DNA of 43,152 nt, taken from contig CAMCQV010000006.1 in the NCBI GenBank assembly GCA_945877085.1, positions 1 through 43,152 on the forward strand, in the 5' to 3' direction. Under the pieces are notes generated by a model, which was not told the DNA's origin, did no database searches, and saw only the letters and a program-made list of their open reading frames with translations. Both the position numbers and the translations under genes were made by a program. Shown piece after piece: positions 34,242 to 42,615 of the stretch. The stretch is from Chitinophaga pinensis (GTDB taxonomy: Bacteria; Bacteroidota; Bacteroidia; Chitinophagales; Chitinophagaceae). Position 1 is the stretch's first letter. Each line of letters opens with the position of its first letter.

Positions 34242-35117
34242 TTATAAAGCTTCTTTTGTTTCAGATGTTGTTGGTGCTTCAGGCATTAAACGTATCCCTC
34301 CATCCTCTATCGTTATTTTTTTAGCCTTATACAGCATACCTACATTCATCTTAAAGGCTTTTTTACTGATGCCAAAAAATGCATAAATATCTTCGGGAGA
34401 GGATTTATCATGGTAGGGTAAAAAACCTTTATGTAATTTCAATAACTGAATCAATTTAAGTTGATCATCATCTAATTTTTCAACACCTTGTTTTCCAATT
34501 CCAATATCCAACTTATTATCTTCTCTAATCTTTTTTACAAAACCTTCATCAATCATTTGACCAATATGTAAATGTGTAAAGACTTCGTTTTTATAAACCA
34601 ATCCTTGATGTACTTGATTTACAATCACTACATAGCCAATATCTGATTCTCTGTATACTTGTAATTTTACTTTCTCCCCTTCTTTTACAGTTAGAATGTC
34701 ATTGCTAATTTGATTGTCAATTTTTTCTGTTGCAGCAACCCTGCCTGTTTGTTTGTCTAAATAAAGCTTGACCAAATATTTTCCACCCAAACGCATGCTT
34801 GATAATTGTTGCGATACTGGCACAAATAAATCCTTCATTAAGCCCCAATCCAGAAATGCACCCTGATTGGTAATGGCAACCACTTTTAAAGCAGCAATAT
34901 CTCCAACAACGGCAAATGGCTCTTGTGTGGTGGCAATTAATCGATTGTCTGAGTCATGGTAAACAAATACACTAATGGTATCATCCACTTGTAAACCAGA
35001 AGGCACAAATCGTTTTGGTAACAAAATCCCTTCGGCTCCGTCGTCCATATAAAAACCAAAATCCACTTTTCGGTCTACGCGCATTAAATTGAATTGACCT
35101 ACATTGATGGTTGACAT
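34242..35117 (-). CDS. CvfB/YitL family S1 RNA-binding protein
   Basis: This 291-aa protein matches CvfB, made of S1 domains and a winged helix. The N-terminal S1-like domain starts NLMRVDRKVDFGFYMDDGAEGILLPKRFVP (~9-38). The next two S1 domains follow (~65-130 with AVVGDIAALKVVAITNQGAFLDWGLMKDLFVP, and ~140-210). The C-terminal winged-helix region is ~220-280 (YHDKSSPEDIYAFFGISKKAFKMNVGMLYKAKKI). Staphylococcal CvfB regulates virulence gene expression and binds RNA. It lies 19 bp after parC and 22 bp before the thiolase gene, so it is part of the topoisomerase run. Its own regulatory targets are not known. Confidence 0.92.
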   Translation of the reverse strand: MSTINVGQFNLMRVDRKVDFGFYMDDGAEGILLPKRFVPSGLQVDDTISVFVYHDSDNRLIATTQEPFAVVGDIAALKVVAITNQGAFLDWGLMKDLFVPVSQQLSSMRLGGKYLVKLYLDKQTGRVAATEKIDNQISNDILTVKEGEKVKLQVYRESDIGYVVIVNQVHQGLVYKNEVFTHLHIGQMIDEGFVKKIREDNKLDIGIGKQGVEKLDDDQLKLIQLLKLHKGFLPYHDKSSPEDIYAFFGISKKAFKMNVGMLYKAKKITIEDGGIRLMPEAPTTSETKEAL

Positions 35118-35136
35118 ATACTTAGTTTATATAAAT

Positions 35137-37659
35137 TTAGAACAATTCTGGCTGTTCGTCGTTAGGATCTTTAATGACTACTTTATTTTCCCATTGCATT
35201 TCGATGGATTTGCTAAAATCAACTAGTTTGGTACCAACTGCTTTAGAACCCATCACATCTACCATTTTACTCACTTTGAACTTGGCTTTTCTAAGTTGTG
35301 TCCCCTTTCCTGATTCTACCACTAATACAGGTTCAACATGCGTGGTCACAGCAGCTACATAATTGCCATTGCCTTCTTTAATAAACGAAAATGGTGTTTT
35401 TAAGGTAGTTGTCTCAATTTTAAAACGCTTGATATTGAACTGTAATTTCTCTTTATCTAAATAGACAGCAGTAATCACTTTTAATGGGTTAAATTTCTCC
35501 ATAAAAAGCACTTTCTCAGGATCAAACCTTTGGGTCAATTCTGTATCAGTCACCTCGTAATTACCGTCTTTGTATATGACGATTAATTTTTCGTCTTCGA
35601 AAGTACCTAAGTATAAACCCTTTTCTTCGGTATTCAATCTTCCAAATTTATCATCAAACCATAATTTTCTTCCAACTAAAGTGCTTTTACCTGCTTCCTT
35701 AAGTTTAACTTGTTTCACAGGGTATTTTGTAACCTGATTGCCTACACTGGTTCTTCCTTTTACTTCTAATGTTTCAAAGAAAAAGTCGAATTCCTTAATC
35801 CTTGCACTACAGTTTGGACTCAAAACAATTTTCACAGATTCCGCTTCACCATTTGCATTGATGGATAAATAATGCACTTTAGATTTTTCTAAACTCTTAG
35901 CTAAAACGTATTCTTTATCTCTAGTGACTCCAGTAACATTAAAACGTTTTGCATAGCTTATTCCAGAAGCACCATCTACATAAATCATATTGTAAGTAGT
36001 GCGTTCGTCATTTTTCTGAAATACAGCAGCATGAAGGATGTCTTTTCCAATAAATATTTTATCAGACACTTTCACCACTTTCATGGTGCCTCCTTTCGTA
36101 AATGCAATGATATCATCATAATCTGTACAGTCGCAAAGGAATTCGTCTTTCTTTAAACTTGTTCCAATAAAACCTTCAGACCTATTGATATATAGCTTTG
36201 TATTGGCTATGGCAACCTGCTTCACTTGAATGGTGTCAAACTCTTTCAATTCTGTTTTACGCTCTTTGCCTTTACCGTATTTCTTTTGTAAGTTTTCGTA
36301 ATAACTTACTGCATAATCTACAAGATTTTCTAAATTATGTTTTACTTCTTTAATATCTGCCTCGATGGATTTAATTTGAGCAATTAAATCTTCTATATCT
36401 AATTTATAAATCCTTCTTACAGGCTTATCCGTTAATTTTAATAAATCCGTTCTTTCAATTGGTTTTTTGAATTTCTTTTTAAATGGTTCAAAAGCCTTAT
36501 CTATTGCATCAATTACTTTCTCCCAGTTCAGGTGCTTTTTCTCTAATTCTTGGTAAATCTTCTCTTCAAAGAAAATCTTTTCTAAACTAGTAAAATGCCA
36601 TTTATCCAATAACTCTTGTAAATGAATTTCAAGTTCTGATTTTAATAATGCTTTGGTATGGTCTACTGAATGTTTTAATAAGTCACTTGCACCTAAAAAT
36701 TGTGGACGTTGATTCACAATCACACAGGCATTTGGTGACAGGCTAATTTCACAATCGGTAAATGCATATAAAGCATCAATCGTAATGTCAGGTGAAATAC
36801 CAGCCGCTAAATCAATTTGAATTTCGACTTGAGCTGCTGTGACATCAATTACTTTTTTGATTTTAATTTTACCTTGGTCATTGGCCTTGGTAATACTTTC
36901 CATCAATTGAGTGGTTGTTACACCATAGGGCACATCTTTAATCACCAATGTCTTCTTATCTAGTTCTTCGATATGCGCTCTAACCCTTACTTTACCGCCA
37001 CGCTTACCATCATTGTATGCCGAAGCATCTACCATGCCTCCAGTTTGAAAATCTGGTAGTAATTCGAATTTACGTCCTCTCAAATATTTGATACAGGCTT
37101 CTAATAATTCATTGAAATTATGTGGTAAAATCTTAGTGGATAAACCTACCGCAATACCATCCGCACCTTGGGCTAATAAAAGTGGAAACTTCATTGGTAA
37201 AGTAACCGGTTCTTGTTTACGTCCATCATAACTCAAAGCCCAATCGGTTGTCTTTGCATTAAACGCCACTTCTAGTGCGAATTTGCTTAATCTAGCTTCG
37301 ATATAACGAGAAGCTGCAGCAGAATCACCTGTTCTCACATCTCCCCAATTTCCTTGCGTCTCTACCAATAAATTCTTTTGACCTATATTCACCAATGCAT
37401 CTCCAATACTAGCATCACCATGGGGATGATACTGCATACTCTGTCCAATAATATTGGCCACTTTGTTGAATCTTCCGTCATCCATTTCTTTCATGGCATG
37501 CAGGATTCTTCTTTGAACTGGCTTTAAACCATCTTCAATTGCAGGTACCGCTCTTTCCAGAATCACATAGGAAGCGTAATCTAAGAACCAGTTTTTATAC
37601 TGTCCTTGAACGCCAGATTCGTTCTCTGTGACCCTACTTAAATTTTTCTCTTTTGCCAT
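35137..37659 (-). CDS. parC: DNA topoisomerase IV subunit A (ParC-type; GyrA/ParC family)
   Basis: This 840-aa protein has the breakage-reunion domain with YASYVILERAVPAIEDGLKPVQRRIL (~28-53), HPHGDASIGDALV (~78-90) and the catalytic Tyr in SAAASRYIEARL (Y119). A GyrA/ParC tower and coiled-coil region follow (~330-480), and the C-terminal part has weak beta-propeller character (~500-780) without an obvious GyrA box. With ParE it decatenates daughter chromosomes by double-strand passage. The residue matching the quinolone-contacting Ser of E. coli ParC is Ala (A83), and the acidic position is Asp (D87). It sits 21 bp after the cupin gene in the parE-to-thiolase run. Confidence 0.95.
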   Translation of the reverse strand: MAKEKNLSRVTENESGVQGQYKNWFLDYASYVILERAVPAIEDGLKPVQRRILHAMKEMDDGRFNKVANIIGQSMQYHPHGDASIGDALVNIGQKNLLVETQGNWGDVRTGDSAAASRYIEARLSKFALEVAFNAKTTDWALSYDGRKQEPVTLPMKFPLLLAQGADGIAVGLSTKILPHNFNELLEACIKYLRGRKFELLPDFQTGGMVDASAYNDGKRGGKVRVRAHIEELDKKTLVIKDVPYGVTTTQLMESITKANDQGKIKIKKVIDVTAAQVEIQIDLAAGISPDITIDALYAFTDCEISLSPNACVIVNQRPQFLGASDLLKHSVDHTKALLKSELEIHLQELLDKWHFTSLEKIFFEEKIYQELEKKHLNWEKVIDAIDKAFEPFKKKFKKPIERTDLLKLTDKPVRRIYKLDIEDLIAQIKSIEADIKEVKHNLENLVDYAVSYYENLQKKYGKGKERKTELKEFDTIQVKQVAIANTKLYINRSEGFIGTSLKKDEFLCDCTDYDDIIAFTKGGTMKVVKVSDKIFIGKDILHAAVFQKNDERTTYNMIYVDGASGISYAKRFNVTGVTRDKEYVLAKSLEKSKVHYLSINANGEAESVKIVLSPNCSARIKEFDFFFETLEVKGRTSVGNQVTKYPVKQVKLKEAGKSTLVGRKLWFDDKFGRLNTEEKGLYLGTFEDEKLIVIYKDGNYEVTDTELTQRFDPEKVLFMEKFNPLKVITAVYLDKEKLQFNIKRFKIETTTLKTPFSFIKEGNGNYVAAVTTHVEPVLVVESGKGTQLRKAKFKVSKMVDVMGSKAVGTKLVDFSKSIEMQWENKVVIKDPNDEQPELF

Positions 37660-37680
37660 AACTATATTAATTCGTAAAGA

Positions 37681-38049
37681 CTAGATCCGAAAGGTATCTT
37701 CACTGCCCTCACTTAAACTATTTAATTCAATAAAAACAATATCTGTGATTGCGGTTAATTCATGCCAAACATTTGCAGGAATCCTAACCCTTGTTGGCGC
37801 AATCAATTCAATTGTTTTTGCTTCATTTGTTTCTAAATTCTTCCAGTGCAAATCTGCTTTTCCTTGAACTAAAAGCATGTCTTCTGGATTTTTTCCTGCC
37901 GAAATCCCTTTATGATAATGTTGCCCACTCACTGTGCCCGCATTTCTATACACCAATAAAAATTCACCCGTCCTGTCTGTCGCAAAATAATGCAATGCGC
38001 CACGTTCATCCACTGCTTTAACATCTATTGGGTGCACTTGTACAGACAT
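37681..38049 (-). CDS. Small cupin-fold protein (WxcM/FdtA-like)
   Basis: This 122-aa protein has a single cupin beta-barrel: motif 1 region SGQHYHKGISAGKNPEDMLLVQGKADLHW (~41-69) and motif 2 region PTRVRIPANVWHEL (~85-98). Its best resemblance is to the WxcM/FdtA-like sugar isomerases of polysaccharide synthesis and to small unknown cupins. Metal-binding residues could be His in HYH and WH. No sugar gene is adjacent: it sits 5 bp after the DUF1835 gene and 21 bp before parC, inside the topoisomerase IV run. The substrate is unknown. Confidence 0.72.
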   Translation of the reverse strand: MSVQVHPIDVKAVDERGALHYFATDRTGEFLLVYRNAGTVSGQHYHKGISAGKNPEDMLLVQGKADLHWKNLETNEAKTIELIAPTRVRIPANVWHELTAITDIVFIELNSLSEGSEDTFRI

Positions 38050-38054
38050 ATATT

Positions 38055-38891
38055 TTACGATTCTGTTTCATTTACAATAGAAGATCCCCCTGGCATTTGC
38101 ACTACCATATCTTTCCAACCCTTCGTCCAATTACCAACAAATACTATTTTACCTGCTTCTTCCAATGCCTTTAATCGAGCTACAATAAATGCATCTCCCA
38201 ATTTCACTTTTAACTTAGCCATGATATTGGATAAAGCACTTGGTAATTTTTGAGCATTCTTTGTAAGTAAGGATAAAATTTCTTTATCGTAACAACCAAT
38301 ATGCATGCTAACTAATTTCTTACCCCCTTCTAAAAATCGCACACCTTCATTTTCTTGACACAATTTCTTCCATTCATCAGGATCCAATTCAAATTCACTC
38401 AAAGTAATTGGTCTAGCCAATTTTTTAGCTTTCAAAAACTCTTTAGGTTGAATTAGACTTAAATGTGTCGGATAAAATAATTGGCCTTTCTCATTTAAGA
38501 ATGGCAGGTTATTTAAATACAAAACATGAATTCTACTTTGGTATTCCTTAAACTGACTCATTAACCAATAATAGCCTGAAACATCGTGTGCATTTTGTCC
38601 CATCCAAATCCATATCATTTCATTTTCATCATGGGTCAATGAATTGATTAAATGATGCACTGTTAATTTATCATCTACAATATCTAATTGATCTTCATAA
38701 GGAGAATTTGCTAACACATCTTTCCACCAATCTCTTCTTGCTTGGTATCCTACGGTTTCATAAATATCCAATAAAGGGCCAACTGCATAGTCGTCCTTAA
38801 TCTCAATAATCTTACCAGATAAAGATTCATCTAATTCAATAGCCTGCTCTAAAGCGGCTATATCTGCGGTATTAAATACTATGTGTATCAT
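38055..38891 (-). CDS. DUF1835/DUF3658 domain protein
   Basis: This 278-aa protein starts [17 protein letters not shown] and has the DUF1835 hallmark [24 protein letters not shown] (~33-56) in its N-terminal half, with [18 protein letters not shown] (~92-109). The C-terminal part (~160-250) fits the usual DUF3658 partner, including [18 protein letters not shown]. Function is unknown; some DUF1835 proteins sit near DNA- or nucleotide-related genes. Its ATG overlaps the parE stop by 20 nt, so translation is coupled to parE. The cupin gene follows after 5 bp. Confidence 0.85.
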   Translation of the reverse strand: MIHIVFNTADIAALEQAIELDESLSGKIIEIKDDYAVGPLLDIYETVGYQARRDWWKDVLANSPYEDQLDIVDDKLTVHHLINSLTHDENEMIWIWMGQNAHDVSGYYWLMSQFKEYQSRIHVLYLNNLPFLNEKGQLFYPTHLSLIQPKEFLKAKKLARPITLSEFELDPDEWKKLCQENEGVRFLEGGKKLVSMHIGCYDKEILSLLTKNAQKLPSALSNIMAKLKVKLGDAFIVARLKALEEAGKIVFVGNWTKGWKDMVVQMPGGSSIVNETES

Positions 38892-40767
38892 TTGCTTTGT
38901 CTAATTCAACTTTTAAATTATTGATAATAAACTCCTGTCTTTCTGGGGTATTCTTTCCCATATAATATTCTAACAAATGTTGAATATGATCGCCTTGTTC
39001 TAAAATAACTGGTGCCAATTTAATGTCGGAATTGATGAATTTCCCAAACTCTTCGGGACTAATCTCACCCAATCCTTTGAATCTTGTAATTTCTGGTTTA
39101 TTGCCTAATTCAGTGATTGCTTTTTGCTTTTCAGATTCATCATAGCAATAGATGGTCTTTTGTTTATTTCTAACACGGAACAATGGTGTTTCTAAAACAA
39201 ATACATGTCCTCTTTTCACCAAGTCTGGGAAGAACTGTAAAAAGAAGGTGAGCATCAATAATCGAATGTGCATACCATCCACATCGGCATCTGTAGCAAT
39301 CACGATATTGTTATAACGTAATCCATCTAATCCGTCTTCAATATTCAATGCATGTTGTAATAAGTTAAATTCTTCATTCTCATACACTACTTTCTTAGTC
39401 AATCCAAAAGCATTTAAAGGCTTACCCCTTAAACTAAATACAGCTTGCGTATCTACATTTCTGGATTTAGTGATACTTCCACTTGCAGAATCACCCTCAG
39501 TAATAAAAAGGGTACTATTTTGCTGTGTTGAAATAAAGATTTCTTTATTCTTAGCTGGTAATTCATCGTTTAGATGCACTCTGCAATCCCTTAATTTCTT
39601 ATTGTGCAAATTCGCTTTCTTAGCACGCTCATTGGCTAGTTTCTTGATCCCTGCTAATTCTTTTCTTTCGCGCTCGTTCTGCTCGATTCTTTTCTTTAAA
39701 GCATCAGCCACAGCTGGGTTTCTATGCAAGAAGTTATCTAATTCTTTTGCTAGAAATTCAGTGATAAAATTCTTCATACTAGGCCCGCCATCAGCTACAT
39801 TTTGCGATCCTAGTTTCGTTTTAGTTTGACTTTCAAAAACTGGCTCTTGTACTCTAACAGAAATAGCTGCAACAATACTTGTTCTAACATCAGATGCTTC
39901 GTAATCTTTTTTATAAAAATCACGAATTACTTTTACATAGGCTTCTCTAAAAGCTTGTTGATGTGTTCCTCCTTGAGTCGTGAACTGTCCGTTTACAAAA
40001 GAGAAAATATCTTCGCCATAATCATTGTTATGAGAAATAGCAATTTCAATATCCTCCCCTTTCAAATGTATGATTGGATACCTTAATTCATCTGGATTTG
40101 TTTTGCGCTCTAATAAATCCAAAAGTCCATTCTTACTTACAAATTTTTTATCGTTAAAATGAATGACTAAACCAGCATTTAAATAACAATAGTTCCATAG
40201 CTGACTTTCAATATACTCATAAATGAAATGGTAGTTTTTGAAAATGGTTGCGTCAGGTGTAAATACCACCAAAGTACCATTCTGTTCCGTCGTTTTTGAT
40301 TCCTTTGTTTCTTCGATTAATTGACCTCTTTTGAAGCTAGCAGATTTTTGTTTGCCTTCTCTGTAAGCGGTTACTTCAAAATCGTCGCTCAGTGCATTCA
40401 CCGCTTTGGTACCCACTCCATTCAATCCCACAGATTTCTGGAATGCTTTACTATCGTATTTTGCCCCTGTATTAATTTTACTTACTACATCCACAATTTT
40501 ACCCAAAGGAATCCCTCTACCATAATCACGGATAGTGACTGTTTTATCATGAATAGAAATTTCAACTTGTTTACCATATCCCATGGTATGTTCATCGATA
40601 CAGTTATCAATTACTTCTTTTATCAATACATAAATACCATCATCTGGAGCAGTACCGTCCCCCAATTTTCCTATATACATTCCCGGACGCAGTCGAATAT
40701 GCTCCTTCCAATCCAATGACCTAATGGAGTCTTCGTTATATTCTGCACCAATTTTTGCTTCTGCCAT
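38872..40767 (-). CDS. parE: DNA topoisomerase IV subunit B (ParE-type)
   Basis: I place the start at ATG 40767 ([19 protein letters not shown]), giving 631 aa; the track start adds 13 residues from a TTG that lies 5 nt from the promoter box. The GHKL ATPase domain has [15 protein letters not shown] (~24-38), [10 protein letters not shown] (~54-63), [11 protein letters not shown] and [13 protein letters not shown]. The TOPRIM domain has [11 protein letters not shown] (~419-429) and [15 protein letters not shown] (~489-503). It pairs with ParC to remove catenanes and positive supercoils. A TAGATTTG promoter box lies 44 nt upstream. It is the first gene of the run parE-DUF1835-cupin-parC-cvfB-thiolase. 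Confidence 0.95.
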   Translation of the reverse strand: MAEAKIGAEYNEDSIRSLDWKEHIRLRPGMYIGKLGDGTAPDDGIYVLIKEVIDNCIDEHTMGYGKQVEISIHDKTVTIRDYGRGIPLGKIVDVVSKINTGAKYDSKAFQKSVGLNGVGTKAVNALSDDFEVTAYREGKQKSASFKRGQLIEETKESKTTEQNGTLVVFTPDATIFKNYHFIYEYIESQLWNYCYLNAGLVIHFNDKKFVSKNGLLDLLERKTNPDELRYPIIHLKGEDIEIAISHNNDYGEDIFSFVNGQFTTQGGTHQQAFREAYVKVIRDFYKKDYEASDVRTSIVAAISVRVQEPVFESQTKTKLGSQNVADGGPSMKNFITEFLAKELDNFLHRNPAVADALKKRIEQNERERKELAGIKKLANERAKKANLHNKKLRDCRVHLNDELPAKNKEIFISTQQNSTLFITEGDSASGSITKSRNVDTQAVFSLRGKPLNAFGLTKKVVYENEEFNLLQHALNIEDGLDGLRYNNIVIATDADVDGMHIRLLMLTFFLQFFPDLVKRGHVFVLETPLFRVRNKQKTIYCYDESEKQKAITELGNKPEITRFKGLGEISPEEFGKFINSDIKLAPVILEQGDHIQHLLEYYMGKNTPERQEFIINNLKVELDKANDTHSI

Positions 40768-40810
40768 AATTATCAATACTTTATGAGCAATAAATGCCCT
40801 AATCAAGCTG

Positions 40811-40818
40811 CAAATCTA
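40811..40818 (-). promoter_or_regulatory. Bacteroidota-type -7 promoter element for parE
   Basis: The minus strand reads TAGATTTG, an exact TAnnTTTG match, 44 nt before the parE ATG. This implies a 5' leader of roughly 37 nt, longer than at other genes here. Confidence 0.5.
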
Positions 40819-40830
40819 ATACTCCAAGTA

Positions 40831-40859
40831 AGTTTTGCAATCTAAATATTGGCAAAACT
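40831..40859. repeat. 8-bp inverted repeat in parE/ykgJ divergent region
   Basis: AGTTTTGC (40831-40838) and GCAAAACT (40852-40859) are exact reverse complements with a 13-nt spacer. It lies just upstream of the parE promoter box and ends 7 nt before the ykgJ-like ATG. It is a candidate operator for one or both genes. Confidence 0.4.
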
Positions 40860-40865
40860 GGGCAA

Positions 40866-41429
40866 ATGTGGATAAAAGGATTAAAGCATTATCTTTATCC
40901 CATCGAAAATAAAGCAACATATCCGATTACCGATCTTGAATTTATCAAAAACAAGGCGGTTGAGCTTGAAGCAGAAAACATCCAATTTCAAGATTTTTTG
41001 AGAAATTTGGACAGTTTAAACTTGGATAAGGCTGTTTTTGAGCTTTCAGAAGCCATTTCACCCAAAATTGAATGTACCGATTGTGGCAACTGCTGTAAAA
41101 GTCTGATGGTCAATATTGATGATGCCGAAGCCAACCACTTATCTGCACATTTAGGACAGACTAGGGATGAATTTGACCAAAAATACCTGGACAAGGGTGA
41201 GTCTGGCAGAATGGTGATCAATGCCATTCCCTGTCATTTCTTGGTCGGCAACAGTTGTAGTGTGTATTCACATCGCTTTGCAGGTTGTAAGGAATTCCCT
41301 GCTTTTCATGTACCTGATTTCAATAAAAGGTTATTTACGACCTATATGCATTACGATCGTTGCCCTATCATATTTAATGTGATGGAAACATTGAAAGTAG
41401 ATACAGGATTTAAACAATCAGGTTCCTAA
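40866..41429 (+). CDS. YkgJ family cysteine-cluster protein (UPF0153)
   Basis: This 187-aa protein has the metal-binding cysteine cluster CTDCGNCC (C70, C73, C76, C77) and further Cys/His in IPCHFLVGNSCSVYSHRFAGCKEFP (~119-143). This pattern defines the YkgJ/CxxCxxCC family, predicted to bind Zn or an Fe-S cluster; enzymatic function is not established. The N-terminal ~65 residues are helical and charged (IKNKAVELEAENIQFQDFLRNLD). It is divergent from parE and followed after 16 bp by the NamZ-like gene. The first ATG is used; no clear -7 box was found at a normal distance. Confidence 0.88.
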   Translation: MWIKGLKHYLYPIENKATYPITDLEFIKNKAVELEAENIQFQDFLRNLDSLNLDKAVFELSEAISPKIECTDCGNCCKSLMVNIDDAEANHLSAHLGQTRDEFDQKYLDKGESGRMVINAIPCHFLVGNSCSVYSHRFAGCKEFPAFHVPDFNKRLFTTYMHYDRCPIIFNVMETLKVDTGFKQSGS

Positions 41430-41445
41430 TTTTCAATTGAATACT

Positions 41446-42615
41446 ATGCCACTCAAATTTGGAGTAGATATTATTTTAAAAAATGAACCAAATTGGAAAC
41501 AGGATCGTATTGCCATTTTAACAAATGACGCAGCGAGAACCAATAATGGTATCATATGCAGATTGGCATTAAAAAATGCTGGATTCAATTTAATCAAAAT
41601 ATTTTCACCAGAACATGGCATCAATACAATTGGAGAAGATGGAGCATACATGAAGGATGGAATAGATGAAATTACAGGCCTTCCAATAATTAGTTTATAT
41701 GGTGAAAAATACATTCCAACTTCAGATGACTTGAAAGATGTTGATGTGATGTTATTTGATATTCCAGATGCTGGCACCAGGTTTTACACCTATTTATGGT
41801 CGATGAGTTATTGGATTGAAGCAGCAGCAAAGCTGAATAAAAAGGTAATCATCTTAGACCGACCAAACCCTTTAGGGGGTAATCAATCTTTGATTGAAGG
41901 CCCCATGTTAGATGATACCACATCAAGTTTTATAGGTCGTTTGAATATACCTGTAAAACATCAATGTACCCTTGGTGAATTAGCGCTTTATTTTAATGCA
42001 ACCCAATCTTGGAATGCCAATATCAATGTTATTGCATGCGAGGGATGGAATCGCGAACATTTATTTTATGATTGGATCATGAAATGGGTTAATCCTTCAC
42101 CAGCACTACAAAATTTTGAAGCGACTTTGTTATATCCAGGACTTTGTTTTTTTGAAGCGACCAATGTTTCTGTTGGTAGAGGTACAAACTATTCCTTTGA
42201 ATGGATTGGTGCGGAATGGATGAATTTACCCGCTATGATGTTAGTAGGTCAAAATATTTTGAAGGAAGATCTAAAAATTGAAAACTTGTCTTTACCCATT
42301 ACAATAGATGGAAATACAAAAGATACAAAAGGTATCAGAATAAAAATTATTGAACCTACCTATTATTCAGCAGTCATCAATGGATTGATATTACTAAAAC
42401 TTGTTAAAGATATACATCCAAAAGAATTCACATGGATGCCTTATAAAACAAACGCAAATCCAACTGGCGAAAATCATTTGTCTTTACTATTAGGCATCCC
42501 CAATGCAGAAGCCATCTTTGATTTACCATTACAACAATGGTTACAAAAAATGAGTGTGTTGATAAAAGTAGAGCGTTGGAAGAAAGAGATTGAAACTTAT
42601 TTGCTGTACAATTAA
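41446..42615 (+). CDS. DUF1343 family protein (NamZ-like exo-beta-N-acetylmuramidase), apparently cytoplasmic
   Basis: The ATG at 41446 (MPLKFGVDIILKN) gives 389 aa; the track TTG start adds three residues. DUF1343 hallmarks are FGVDIIL, IAILTNDAAR (~25-34), IFSPEHG (~50-56), MLFDIPDAGTRFYTYLW (~100-116) and LDRPNPLGG (~138-146). The family includes B. subtilis NamZ, which removes terminal MurNAc from peptidoglycan fragments. Secreted relatives have a signal peptide; this one starts directly with the first beta strand, and no N-terminal hydrophobic helix is seen. It would therefore act on imported muropeptide-derived sugars, if active. Its stop codon abuts the stop codon of the convergent methyltransferase with no spacer. 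Confidence 0.87.
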   Translation: MPLKFGVDIILKNEPNWKQDRIAILTNDAARTNNGIICRLALKNAGFNLIKIFSPEHGINTIGEDGAYMKDGIDEITGLPIISLYGEKYIPTSDDLKDVDVMLFDIPDAGTRFYTYLWSMSYWIEAAAKLNKKVIILDRPNPLGGNQSLIEGPMLDDTTSSFIGRLNIPVKHQCTLGELALYFNATQSWNANINVIACEGWNREHLFYDWIMKWVNPSPALQNFEATLLYPGLCFFEATNVSVGRGTNYSFEWIGAEWMNLPAMMLVGQNILKEDLKIENLSLPITIDGNTKDTKGIRIKIIEPTYYSAVINGLILLKLVKDIHPKEFTWMPYKTNANPTGENHLSLLLGIPNAEAIFDLPLQQWLQKMSVLIKVERWKKEIETYLLYN

